From the NCBI GenBank assembly GCA_007693945.1, contig RECP01000087.1, positions 62,001 to 126,000 of the forward strand: a stretch of DNA of 64,000 bases. The letters run 5' to 3'. The notes beneath the pieces were generated by a model that saw nothing but the letters and a program-made list of their open reading frames with translations, was not told where the DNA came from and did no database searches. Shown one piece after another: positions 16,049 to 24,169 of this stretch; within the stretch, counting starts at the first letter, position 1, and every line of letters starts with the position of its first letter. The position numbers and the translations under genes were made by a program. Origin of the DNA: Spirochaetaceae bacterium (GTDB lineage: Bacteria; Spirochaetota; Spirochaetia; DSM-27196; PWMO01).

Positions 16049-17451
16049 GGCGCCGTGAAAACCTCCTGAAGCTCCTCGACGTGTTCTTTGCCGGTAATCA
16101 CTACAATGTGGTCTCCTGGATGGATGATTCGCTCACCGGTCGGGATCACGTTCTGTCGGCCGTGAGCCACCGCCAGAATCAGCGATCCGGGTGGCAGCTT
16201 GATCTCACGCACCGGCTTGTGCGCCGCGCGGCACTGCGGGTCAACGGCAAGCTCGATGATCTCAATCCGGCCGTCGGCTACGCTGTGCACGCTCCTTACC
16301 GGGCCGCGGCGCATGAAGGTGAGGATATTGTTCACCATCGTGTGCTTGAAACTGACCGCAACGTCGATACCCAGGCTGGTAGCGATGGCCGAGTAGCCGA
16401 CCTTCTTTACCAGAACGATGGTGCGCTTGATTCCCAGGGAACGGGCGTAGAGCGCGGTGACTATGTTCAGCTCCTGGTTGTCGGTGGCCGCCACTATCAG
16501 GTCCGATTCGGCAAACTGCTCCTCGTCGAAGACCTCTTCGTCCGAGATGTCGGCGTTGATCACCAGCGCCTCCGGGAAGCGCTCCGACAGGACGCGACAC
16601 TTCTGGTAGTCGCGCTCGACAATCTTGACCCGCGGCAGCCGTACGGCCTTGAGCTGTGAAACGATACCGCGCCGTCTGGACGGCGGTGGGCGCTTGCCGG
16701 CGTGCAGCAGGTGCTCGGCTATCTCGGCCCCGATGCGACCGCCGCCGACTATGATGATGCGGTTCAGCTCGCGCTTGTCCTTGCCCAGGCGGTGAAAGAT
16801 CTTCTCAAAATCCGGCTCGCTGGCTACTACGTAGATGGTATCTCCGGCGCGGATCACGGTGTCGCCGGAAGGGATGATATAGCCCTTCTCGGTCAGAACG
16901 GCGGCTACCAGGAAGGAAAGATCTATCGTTCGCGCCGTCTCGCGCAGGCTCTTGCCGTCCAGGAAGGAGCCGGCTGTGACCGTGATCGGGCGTATCTGCA
17001 GCTCAGCGTGCTGAAAGAGCATGACGTCGCTGAGCGCACCGCGCTCCAGGCTCTGAATGATGGCGTGTGCCGCTTCGATCTCAGGATTGACAACGTAGTC
17101 TATGCCGAGCAGGCCCCGTTCGGCGATGCGTGCAGTGGAATACTCCAGGTTGCGTACGCGGGCTACGGTGCGCGGTGCCGCAAATTCACTGTGAACCAGG
17201 GCGCAGGACACCATATTGACCTCGTCCGAGTCGGTCACGGCGATGAAGAAGTCCGCCGTTTCGCACCCCGCCTGGCTCAACACCTCCAGATTGTTTCCGG
17301 CGTCGTTGATCACCATGCAGTCGAGCCGGTTGGAAACGTACGAGGCCTGGTTGCGGTCCTTCTCGATGACCACAACGTCCTGTCCGTTGTCAACCAGCTG
17401 CCTGGCAATCTGGAAACCGACCGCACCCGCGCCGAGGATAACCGCTTTCAT
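16045..17451 (-). CDS. trkA: Trk potassium uptake regulatory subunit TrkA
   Basis: 468 residues with two RCK units: an N-terminal NAD-binding MKAVILGAGAVGFQIA (Gly motif residues 7-12) with the acidic VVVIEKD, and a second domain with RIIIVGGGRIGAEIA near residue 235. Each RCK_N is followed by an RCK_C. The basic stretch GKRPPPSRRRGIVSQ near residue 255 looks like a small insertion in the second domain. ATG 17451 gives the standard N-terminus; the open frame upstream is not needed. A consensus promoter lies 9 bases upstream, with no Shine-Dalgarno, so translation is probably leaderless. Confidence 0.93.
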   Translation of the reverse strand: MKAVILGAGAVGFQIARQLVDNGQDVVVIEKDRNQASYVSNRLDCMVINDAGNNLEVLSQAGCETADFFIAVTDSDEVNMVSCALVHSEFAAPRTVARVRNLEYSTARIAERGLLGIDYVVNPEIEAAHAIIQSLERGALSDVMLFQHAELQIRPITVTAGSFLDGKSLRETARTIDLSFLVAAVLTEKGYIIPSGDTVIRAGDTIYVVASEPDFEKIFHRLGKDKRELNRIIIVGGGRIGAEIAEHLLHAGKRPPPSRRRGIVSQLKAVRLPRVKIVERDYQKCRVLSERFPEALVINADISDEEVFDEEQFAESDLIVAATDNQELNIVTALYARSLGIKRTIVLVKKVGYSAIATSLGIDVAVSFKHTMVNNILTFMRRGPVRSVHSVADGRIEIIELAVDPQCRAAHKPVREIKLPPGSLILAVAHGRQNVIPTGERIIHPGDHIVVITGKEHVEELQEVFTAP

Positions 17452-17460
17452 GCAGCAATC

Positions 17461-17489
17461 GTTATACCAGAGGCGGCCGCGACTGTCAA
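17461..17489 (-). promoter_or_regulatory. Strong promoter of trkAH, leaderless geometry
   Basis: Minus strand: perfect TTGACA (17489-17484), 17-base spacer, TATAAC (17466-17461), ending 9 bases before the trkA ATG. Confidence 0.65.
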
Positions 17490-17635
17490 AGTACCCGCTA
17501 ATAGCGACTGTGAGCCGATGACGCGGTGCGGAGTGACGAAACTGTGGCTTACCGCGAAGATTGCCATACGCTCCGTGCAGCAGTTGACGATCGGGACACA
17601 AATCACGGACCTTTACGGCAGGAGACAAGCAAGCC

Positions 17636-18601
17636 ATGAACCTTAGCAACGGAATCCATCACATTACGGCTATAGCCGGTGATCCGCAGCAAAACCTGGA
17701 CTTCTATGTGGGAGTGCTGGGAATGCGCCTGGTCAAGCGTTCTGTGAACCAGGATGTACCCGACACGTACCACCTTTTCTACGCCGATGGCGCGGGAAAC
17801 CCGGGTACCGATCTGACGTTCTTCCCGTGGCCCGCGCTTCCGCCGGTGCAGCGCGGAGCGGGGCAGTGGGACGAGGTCTATCTCGGCGTTCCTGCCGGTA
17901 CGCTGGAGTACTGGAGCAAGCGTCTGCTGAACGTCGGTGCGGGTACCGGCGGCTCAGTGGGCAAGATCGAGACGCGATTCGGCGAGCGGGTACTGCCGTT
18001 CAGTGACCCGCACGGGATGCGGCTGGCCCTGGTTGAGGACCGCTCTTACGACGGTTTTGTGTTCGAGCCTTGGTCCGACGGACCGGTGCCGGCCGACCGG
18101 CAGATACGTTCTCTTGCGGGTGTCCGCCTGGTCGAACGCAGTAGCGAGCCCACGGTCACGTTTCTGACCGCGGCGCTGGGGTTCCGCGCCGCAGCCAATG
18201 AGGGGCAATGGCAGCGCTACGTGATAGGCCAGGGGGTCAGCGGTCAGCGAATCGACCTGCGCGTGGCCGGCGATGCCCGGCGCGGACAGTGGGGCGTTGG
18301 TGCGGTTCACCACGTTGCGTGGCGTGTAGCGGATGCTGCCGCACAGAGCGCCGTGCAGCAAGCGATTACGGCCGCCGGCGGCCGGCCGACGCAGGTGATT
18401 GACCGCTTCTGGTTTCGCTCGGTCTACGCCACCGAGCCCGGCGGCGCCCTGCTCGAGGTGGCTACCGACGGACCCGGTTTCAGCGTTGACGAGGCGCCTG
18501 GCAGACTGGGCGAGACTCTGGTGCTGCCCGAGTGGCTGGAACCGCAGCGCCGCGAAATCGAAGCTGCGTTGATGCCGCTCGAGCCGGCTCGCCGTTTTTG
18601 A
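17636..18601 (+). CDS. VOC-superfamily ring-cleaving dioxygenase-like protein (MhqO type)
   Basis: 321 residues made of two VOC (glyoxalase/extradiol dioxygenase) units. The N-terminus NGIHHITAIAGDPQQNLDFY and LGMRLVKRSVNQDVPDTYH is characteristic of the MhqO/hydroquinone dioxygenase-like group; the second half has GAVHHVAWRV and the metal-ligand segment GGALLEVATDGPGF. These enzymes open quinol rings with Fe2+ and O2 and are often induced by quinone stress. ATG 17636 follows GGCAGGAGAC at 12 bases. Its own promoter is not obvious. Substrate is inferred only. Confidence 0.82.
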   Translation: MNLSNGIHHITAIAGDPQQNLDFYVGVLGMRLVKRSVNQDVPDTYHLFYADGAGNPGTDLTFFPWPALPPVQRGAGQWDEVYLGVPAGTLEYWSKRLLNVGAGTGGSVGKIETRFGERVLPFSDPHGMRLALVEDRSYDGFVFEPWSDGPVPADRQIRSLAGVRLVERSSEPTVTFLTAALGFRAAANEGQWQRYVIGQGVSGQRIDLRVAGDARRGQWGVGAVHHVAWRVADAAAQSAVQQAITAAGGRPTQVIDRFWFRSVYATEPGGALLEVATDGPGFSVDEAPGRLGETLVLPEWLEPQRREIEAALMPLEPARRF

Positions 18602-18687
18602 TGCCGTCTCGTCGAGGCAGTGCAGGCGCTTGTGTGTCATGCACGCCGCCGAAATCTCGCCAACCAGGAAGGTACACTACCGGCTTT

Positions 18688-20913
18688 ATGCGAAGACAAT
18701 CCCGAAATCTGTTGATTGCCGCCGTGGCCGTCACTCTGATGGCGGCGTTCGCCCTGACTCCGTGGATGGTGCGTGCGCTGGTCGGCCGGCACCTGGAACG
18801 CCTGGATCAGCGTTACGCCCTGCGCGTTGAGTTCACAGCGTTGCGTGTTCTCTCACGCCGCAGTCTGGCGCTCGAGCAGCTGACCGTTCTGGATCACGAG
18901 AGCGGGCTGCGCGTTCTGGCAGAGACGGTGGAGTTTTCCATGCGAGTGCAAGACGTATTACGCGGTGCCTTAGGTATCACCGAACTGCGCGCAACCGGGA
19001 TCAGCGCGTCGGCGGCGGACAGCGGCGAGCTGATCGGTATTGCGGGGCTGAGCGCACGCTTTGATGCGACGGTGCGGCCTGACGGCAGCGCTCGGGTCAG
19101 CGAACTGATTGTCGAGCAGCCGCGGCTCGACCTGTCGGATCCAGCACGCTGGCGGCGGCTGACCGCCGACGCCGGGACCGTGCTGCAGCGTCTGGTTTCC
19201 TCCACAATGGCCCGGGACAGCGGAAGCGCGTCTGTCGCTGAAGACGGTTCGCGAGGGGCAGCCGAATGGCCGCAGGTAGCAGTGCTGAAGCTGCTGCCCT
19301 CGTACAGTCGCATCGACGGCGCCACGCTGCTGCTCTCCGGTTCGCTGCAGAGCCGGTTTGAGCTGCAGCTTGAGCATCGCGCACCGCATGAGATGCTGCG
19401 CATTCAGACCTCCGGAGCGCTGTACAATGCCGGTCGACCGGCGGGCTCCTGGGAGATCGAAAAGACGGTCTGGTACGCGCGCGGCCTGTTCGGCGGTCAA
19501 ACCCGTCTGGATGCGGTCGACCTGGCCCTGTTGCAGCGGACTGTGACGGCGCCGCTCGGTAACTCGCACTCGGCGCGCATCGAGAACGCAATCGTCGACG
19601 TGTGGTTGAACGCGCAACCGGACCAGGACACCGGGCGCGCCGCAGTGATCGGACGCCTGGCGATGGGTGCTTCCGCACTGCATCTGCCGCGTCTGGCCGA
19701 CTCGCGTATCGAGTTGCCGGAGGTAGCGTACGAGTTCAGTGCCAGACTTGATGTCGATGCTGAACTGCCGCTTCCGCGCCTATACCGGCCGTTGCCGGCG
19801 GAGACTATGACCGTGTCTGCACGCTCGGAGAGTCGCGGCGAGCTGATCGTTGAACGCGGCGATCTGCAGCTCGGCGATCTGCAGCTGAGCGTTCGTCCGG
19901 CGGTTCGCGGGCTCCGAGGAACGGCCGAGCTGCCGGAACGTCTGGAGCTGGCGCTGAATCTGCCTCCAACCGCGGTACAACTGATCATTGACACGGTGCC
20001 CGCGGCCCTGTCGGGCCCGCTGAGCGAAATCGAGGCCGATGGAACGGTGGCCTGGGTTCTGGACTTTGAGACGCCGACTGAACTGATCTCGCGCATGCAG
20101 TGGCGTTCCGACGTTGCGCTGGACGGGTTTGCATTGCGCAGTATTCCCGATGCGATCGACGTGTTTCGACTGCCGGGCCCGTTTATTCACCGAATCAGCG
20201 ATCCTTCAAGCGGCTTCGAGCGGATCGTTCGGGTTCCTCACTCACGGCCACTATCGCGGCCGACAGTGTCCGCGGCTCACCGCTTTGACGCCGGTACGTT
20301 CGGCCAGCCTGACCCGCGCTATCGCTATGTACCGCTGAGTGCCGTATCGCCGTGGATGGTGCGCGCCATTCTGACCGCCGAAGACAGTGATTTCTTCAGC
20401 CACCGCGGGGTCAACTGGAATGCGGTGCGACGAGCGGTGGAGTACAATCTCGAGGTCGGCGAGTACGTATTCGGCGCCAGCACCATCAGCATGCAGCTCG
20501 CCAAAAACCTGTTTCTGAGCAACGATCGCCATTTTGCTCGCAAGCTGCAGGAGTTCGTTCTGGTCGTGCTGATAGAAGAAGCCGCTGCCGTGCCCAAAGA
20601 GCGGCTGCTGGAGATCTATCTCAATATCATAGAGTTCGGTCCGGGCGTCTTCGGTATCTACGATGCCGCCCAACACTATTTCGGCAAGCATCCGCGTGAT
20701 CTCGATCCGGCGGAGGCTGCATGGCTGGCGAGTATCGTGCCGGCGCCCAAACAACACTACCGGCAGTTCGAGGAGGGCCGAATCCCGGACCGCTGGTTCA
20801 GCCGGGTGCAACAGCTGCTCTACGGTATGTACCGCCGTGAGCGGATAACCGCGGAGCAGTACGCGGCCGCAATTGACAGCAGACCGCGTTTCGTACATGC
20901 GGCCGACCGCTGA
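18688..20913 (+). CDS. Peptidoglycan glycosyltransferase (GT51) with large N-terminal exported domain
   Basis: 741 residues. One N-terminal membrane anchor (about residues 5-28), then about 500 residues of extracytoplasmic sequence with AsmA/DUF-like beta repeats, then a GT51 domain at about 550-720: catalytic ILTAEDSDFFSHRGVNW, GASTISMQLAKNLFLS, IEFGPGVFGIYDAAQHYFGK and LAAWLAS-type ALAEAAWLASIVPAPKQ blocks (LDPAEAAWLASIVPAP). No penicillin-binding transpeptidase domain follows, so it polymerises lipid II into glycan strands like MtgA but with an unusually large extra domain. ATG 18688 puts the anchor at the N-terminus; the frame is open upstream without a site. A TACACT at 18673-18678 is a possible -10. 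Confidence 0.85.
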   Translation: MRRQSRNLLIAAVAVTLMAAFALTPWMVRALVGRHLERLDQRYALRVEFTALRVLSRRSLALEQLTVLDHESGLRVLAETVEFSMRVQDVLRGALGITELRATGISASAADSGELIGIAGLSARFDATVRPDGSARVSELIVEQPRLDLSDPARWRRLTADAGTVLQRLVSSTMARDSGSASVAEDGSRGAAEWPQVAVLKLLPSYSRIDGATLLLSGSLQSRFELQLEHRAPHEMLRIQTSGALYNAGRPAGSWEIEKTVWYARGLFGGQTRLDAVDLALLQRTVTAPLGNSHSARIENAIVDVWLNAQPDQDTGRAAVIGRLAMGASALHLPRLADSRIELPEVAYEFSARLDVDAELPLPRLYRPLPAETMTVSARSESRGELIVERGDLQLGDLQLSVRPAVRGLRGTAELPERLELALNLPPTAVQLIIDTVPAALSGPLSEIEADGTVAWVLDFETPTELISRMQWRSDVALDGFALRSIPDAIDVFRLPGPFIHRISDPSSGFERIVRVPHSRPLSRPTVSAAHRFDAGTFGQPDPRYRYVPLSAVSPWMVRAILTAEDSDFFSHRGVNWNAVRRAVEYNLEVGEYVFGASTISMQLAKNLFLSNDRHFARKLQEFVLVVLIEEAAAVPKERLLEIYLNIIEFGPGVFGIYDAAQHYFGKHPRDLDPAEAAWLASIVPAPKQHYRQFEEGRIPDRWFSRVQQLLYGMYRRERITAEQYAAAIDSRPRFVHAADR

Positions 20914-20992
20914 CGCTATGGACAGCCGTGGCGTAAGCACCACCGTGTCAGACCGCCTTTGGGGAGTTCAAGGGGTTTGGCGGCCGCATGTA

Positions 20993-21021
20993 TTGCGTGC
21001 AACTGCACAGATCACTACACT
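20993..21021 (+). promoter_or_regulatory. Promoter of the MATE gene, leaderless geometry
   Basis: TTGCGT at 20993-20998, 17-base spacer, TACACT at 21016-21021. The ATG at 21028 begins exactly 7 bases after the last -10 base, the expected transcription start. Confidence 0.6.
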
Positions 21022-21027
21022 GCGGCC

Positions 21028-22455
21028 ATGCCGGTCTCCTATCGATTAACTGAAGACCCCATCCCCGGGCTCTTGACGCGCCTGGCCGCTCCGGCCAGTA
21101 TCGGGTTCTTTTTCAATACGATGTTCAACGTAATCGACACCTACTGGGGCGGCAGAATCTCCACCGACGCTCTGGCAGCGCTGTCGCTGTCGTTCCCGGT
21201 GTTCATCGTCATTCTGGCGGCCGGCGCCGGAATCGGTTCAGGCACCAATGCACTGATCGCCAACGCTATCGGCGGCGGGCGTCGTGAGCGGGCGGTACAC
21301 TATCAGGCCCAGGCGGTCTCGCTGGCGCTGATCGTGGTAGTGCTTGTCGGTGTGCCGCTCTATATCGGGCTTCCGTCGATATTCCGGTTCTTGAACGCCG
21401 AAGGAGAACTGCTGCAGTCAGCGTTGCGCTACGCGCGGGTAATCGTGGCCGGCAGCCCGATCCTGGTGCTGAACCACGTAGTCAATTCCGGACTCACCGC
21501 GCGTGGTGACACGCGCAGTTTCCGCAATTTTCTGATCCTTGGGTTTGTGCTCAACATCGGACTTGACCCGGTGCTGATGTTCGGTGTCTCGCTGAGGGGT
21601 GTGACGCTGATCCCCGCGATGGCGGAGGCCGGCATTGCACTGGCTACCGTGGTCATACAGTGCGTCGGTCTGGTGTACCTGGTTCGGCGCTCGATGACCG
21701 AACGGACCTTCGCCGGCTGTGGCGTGCGCGGCTTCATCCCGACTCGCGAGTACTTCCGCGAGATCGGCGGGCAGGGCTTCCCGTCCGCCATGAACATGAT
21801 GACGATGGCTTTGGGAACCTTCGTCATCACCTTCTTCATCTCGCGCTACGGGCGTGATCCGGTTGCTGCCTACGGAGCTGCGATCCGTATCGAGCAGATC
21901 GCGCTGATCCCTACCATCGGTCTGAATATCGCTCTGGCAACCATCGTGGGTCAGAATAACGGTGCTGGTCTGATAGACCGGGTGGTGCAGGGCTACCGCA
22001 CCTCACTCCTGTTGGGGCTGGTGATCATGGTAGCTGTGCTGACGCCCGTGCTTCTGTTCGCGCGCCCGTTACTGGGAATCTTTACCGACAATCCCGAGGT
22101 GATCCGCATCGGGCTGTCATATCTGTACATCGAGGCCGTCACGTTCTACAGCTACGTGGTGATAAACCAGGCGAACTCCGTGATGCAGGGCGTCAAGCGA
22201 CCCGGCATGATTCTCTGGATTGCTATCTACCGCCAAATTGCGGCGCCGTTCGTAGTGTTTCCGCTGCTGACCGAGACCGTTGGTCTGGGAGTCAACGGTG
22301 TGTGGTGGGGTCTGGCGGTGGTCAACTGGACCGCGGCGCTCTTCGCGCTGTTGCACGCCCGCTCCTGCATCAGGCGGGCGCGCGCTTGGGCATCCGTTTC
22401 CGGTACTCAGTTATCACCTCGGTCAGTATCGCCAGAGCAATCTCGGCCGGAGTAA
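21028..22455 (+). CDS. MATE-family efflux transporter
   Basis: 475 residues with twelve predicted membrane segments in two halves. Family features: PASIGFFFNTMFNVIDTYW start, GTNALIANAIGGGRRERA loop, and in the second half NMMTMALGTFVITFF and YGAAIRIEQIALIPTIGLN. It exports drugs, organic cations or metabolites in exchange for H+ or Na+. ATG 21028 is set by the promoter position and by the first helix; frame upstream of it is not coding-like. The last 86 bases overlap the antisense 3' end of the xdhC gene, so its C-terminal tail (rich in Ser, Arg) may be an extension of a shorter ancestor. Confidence 0.9.
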   Translation: MPVSYRLTEDPIPGLLTRLAAPASIGFFFNTMFNVIDTYWGGRISTDALAALSLSFPVFIVILAAGAGIGSGTNALIANAIGGGRRERAVHYQAQAVSLALIVVVLVGVPLYIGLPSIFRFLNAEGELLQSALRYARVIVAGSPILVLNHVVNSGLTARGDTRSFRNFLILGFVLNIGLDPVLMFGVSLRGVTLIPAMAEAGIALATVVIQCVGLVYLVRRSMTERTFAGCGVRGFIPTREYFREIGGQGFPSAMNMMTMALGTFVITFFISRYGRDPVAAYGAAIRIEQIALIPTIGLNIALATIVGQNNGAGLIDRVVQGYRTSLLLGLVIMVAVLTPVLLFARPLLGIFTDNPEVIRIGLSYLYIEAVTFYSYVVINQANSVMQGVKRPGMILWIAIYRQIAAPFVVFPLLTETVGLGVNGVWWGLAVVNWTAALFALLHARSCIRRARAWASVSGTQLSPRSVSPEQSRPE

Positions 22456-23407
22456 CCGCACCGATCGCCAGTCCCACCGGGGCGTGAATGCGCTGCAGCG
22501 CTTCCCGGTCGACGCCGGCCTCCGTCAGCCGCGAACACCGCTCGGCGTGAGTGACAGGACTACCGAGCGCGCCGATATACCACGCATCACGCTGCAACGC
22601 AGCAATCAGGCCGGCGTCGTCGATTTTGTCATCATGGCTGAGCGCGCACACGGCGCATCCGGCGTTCACGGCAAGCTCCTCGAACGCCCCGGGCGCGTGC
22701 GACCTCACCCGCCGCACGGGATCGGCAAAGCGACCGGCGCCAAGAAACCTGGGCCGGGGATCAACCACGCTCACCGCCAACCCGAGCTCCACGGCCAGGC
22801 GCGCCAGGCACTGCGCGATGTGCGACCCTCCGACTATCACCAGGTGCAGGGGCGGTGAAAGTCGGTAGCGGAACTCGCGTCCGGCACTCGTGCTGACAAC
22901 CGCCGCGCGTGCCGCCTCGTACGGCGGCAGCTCCACCGCAGCGTCCGGCGGTGCGGTCACCGCCGTGACACTCTGTTTGCCCGCCGCAAGGCCGTCTATC
23001 ATCAGCGTAAACAGGACCTCCCGTCCGGCAGCCAGCAACTCACAGAGCTGATCGTACTGTTCAAGGTCGAGGCGGAACAGTGCCAGTTCCACTGATTCCG
23101 AACACGGCGCCAGGCGACTGAGGAGCCGTCCCCCGCTCTGGTCGTAGCGCACGATCCTGACCCGCTCCGCGCCCGCGCCTGTATCGGCTGAAGCGTCCTG
23201 ATTCAGCAACGACTCGGCCTCTTCGATCAGTCCTGGCTCGATGCAGCCGCCGCTCACCGAGCCGGCAATGCGGCCGTCCGCGGCAACCGCAAACAGTGCG
23301 CCGGGCAGTCGGACCCCCGAGCCCTGCATATCGATCAACAGCGAGACCACAACGGTCGTGATCCCTTCGCTGCGCCAGCGGGTGATCTCGTCTCGTATTT
23401 CCAGCAC
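22370..23407 (-). CDS. xdhC: XdhC/CoxI-family molybdoenzyme maturation protein
   Basis: 345 residues. N-terminal XdhC domain (LPGALFAVAADGRIAGSVSGGCIEPGL, given in pieces: GSVSGGCIE is the signature) and C-terminal Rossmann domain (LHLVIVGGSHIAQCLARL and the IGALGSPVTHAERCSRL segment). These proteins insert the sulfurated molybdenum cofactor into xanthine dehydrogenase-type enzymes. No such enzyme is in the window, but the guanine deaminase at 9.5-10.8 kb makes xanthine. GTG 23407 has GGAGAG upstream. The promoter shares its -35 bases with the divergent trmO promoter. Its 3' end overlaps the MATE gene by 86 bases. Confidence 0.87.
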   Translation of the reverse strand: MLEIRDEITRWRSEGITTVVVSLLIDMQGSGVRLPGALFAVAADGRIAGSVSGGCIEPGLIEEAESLLNQDASADTGAGAERVRIVRYDQSGGRLLSRLAPCSESVELALFRLDLEQYDQLCELLAAGREVLFTLMIDGLAAGKQSVTAVTAPPDAAVELPPYEAARAAVVSTSAGREFRYRLSPPLHLVIVGGSHIAQCLARLAVELGLAVSVVDPRPRFLGAGRFADPVRRVRSHAPGAFEELAVNAGCAVCALSHDDKIDDAGLIAALQRDAWYIGALGSPVTHAERCSRLTEAGVDREALQRIHAPVGLAIGAVTPAEIALAILTEVITEYRKRMPKRAPA

Positions 23408-23428
23408 TATCGTCTCTCCGCGGCGATC

Positions 23429-23457
23429 ATACTAGCCTGCTATCGGCCCGCTGTCAA
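23429..23457 (-). promoter_or_regulatory. Promoter of xdhC
   Basis: Minus strand: perfect TTGACA (23457-23452), 17-base spacer, TAGTAT (23434-23429); leader about 15 bases with GGAGAG. Confidence 0.55.
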
Positions 23458-23479
23458 TCGAGCGGACTCCTGCTATACT
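23451..23479 (+). promoter_or_regulatory. Promoter of trmO, leaderless geometry, overlapping the xdhC -35
   Basis: CTGTCA at 23451-23456, 17-base spacer, extended -10 TGCTATACT (hexamer 23474-23479). ATG 23487 lies 8 bases after the hexamer. Bases 23452-23456 are shared with the -35 of the opposite promoter. Confidence 0.6.
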
Positions 23480-23486
23480 GCTGTTC

Positions 23487-23939
23487 ATGCACTCAAGCGG
23501 CGATCGCGCGGCGGACCGGCGGCAGCCGATCTGTTTTGAGCAGATAGGTGTTGTGCATTCGCCGTTCAACTCCATAGAAGAGCTGCCGCGGCAGCCGTGG
23601 GAAGCCCCCGACGCTGAAGGCGTCATCGAACTCTTTGCCCGGTATGAAGACGGGCTGCACCTGATCGAACGGCGATCGTGGATTCTGGTGGTGAGCTTCC
23701 TGCATCGCGTCCGCGAGACCGGGCTGCGCGTGGTGACCCATTCGGGCGGAGAGCCGATCGGTGTGTTCGGCGCGCGCACACCGTACCGTCCCAATCCAAT
23801 TGCGGTCTCGCGCGTGCAGTTACTCGCACGTGACGGATGCTGTCTGCGGGTGCGGCAGCTGGACCTGCTCAACGGAACGCCGGTGATCGATATCAAGACG
23901 TACATTGATCATCGCGGGCACGAGCAGTTCGCATTCTGA
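23487..23939 (+). CDS. trmO: tRNA (N6-threonylcarbamoyladenosine37-N6)-methyltransferase TrmO
   Basis: 150 residues, UPF0066/TsaA family. It methylates t6A37 in some tRNAs using SAM. Motifs: IGVVHSPFNSIEELPRQP at the start, GVFGARTPYRPNPIAVSRV (the RPNPI signature) in the middle and LDLLNGTPVIDIKTYI near the end. Shorter than E. coli TrmO, which has a C-terminal extra domain. The last codons (FAF and TGA) lie inside the left inverted terminus of a small repeat element (23928-24116), so the C-terminus appears to have been set by that insertion. Confidence 0.9.
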   Translation: MHSSGDRAADRRQPICFEQIGVVHSPFNSIEELPRQPWEAPDAEGVIELFARYEDGLHLIERRSWILVVSFLHRVRETGLRVVTHSGGEPIGVFGARTPYRPNPIAVSRVQLLARDGCCLRVRQLDLLNGTPVIDIKTYIDHRGHEQFAF

Positions 23940-24116
23940 CCGTCTGGCGCGACGGGCGCCCTGGGCCGTCTTTCTGCAGCAGGGAAGTCAGGCGTCGCGT
24001 TAGTCTGCACGCAGTCGGTTGGCAGACCAAATACGGTGCGCCGCGCCCGAGAGTGACCCTCGGAGCGCCTCCACAGCCGTGCTATGCCAACCGACTCCGT
24101 GCGGTCAGAATGCGAA
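23928..24116. mobile_element. MITE-like palindromic repeat element, long copy
   Basis: Bounded by perfect 15-base inverted repeats: TTCGCATTCTGACCG (23928-23942) and CGGTCAGAATGCGAA (24102-24116). A 40-base core (23955-23994) matches, at 35 of 40 positions, the reverse strand of a second element at 43349-43388. Inside are 11-base inverted arms AGTCGGTTGGC (24013-24023) and GCCAACCGACT (24086-24096), enclosing sequence the short copy lacks. CGCGGGCACGAG is repeated just outside both ends (23913-23924 and 24123-24134). No protein is encoded. Confidence 0.75.
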
Positions 24117-24169
24117 TTCCTGCGCGGGCACGAGTAGCATTTCCGCGCAGCGTGCGCTATGGTATGACC

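Noticed and set aside
23913-24134. Calling CGCGGGCACGAG a proven target-site duplication
   Set aside because: The repeat is longer than usual and not flush with the inverted termini (3 and 6 bases apart), so it may be coincidental or part of the element.
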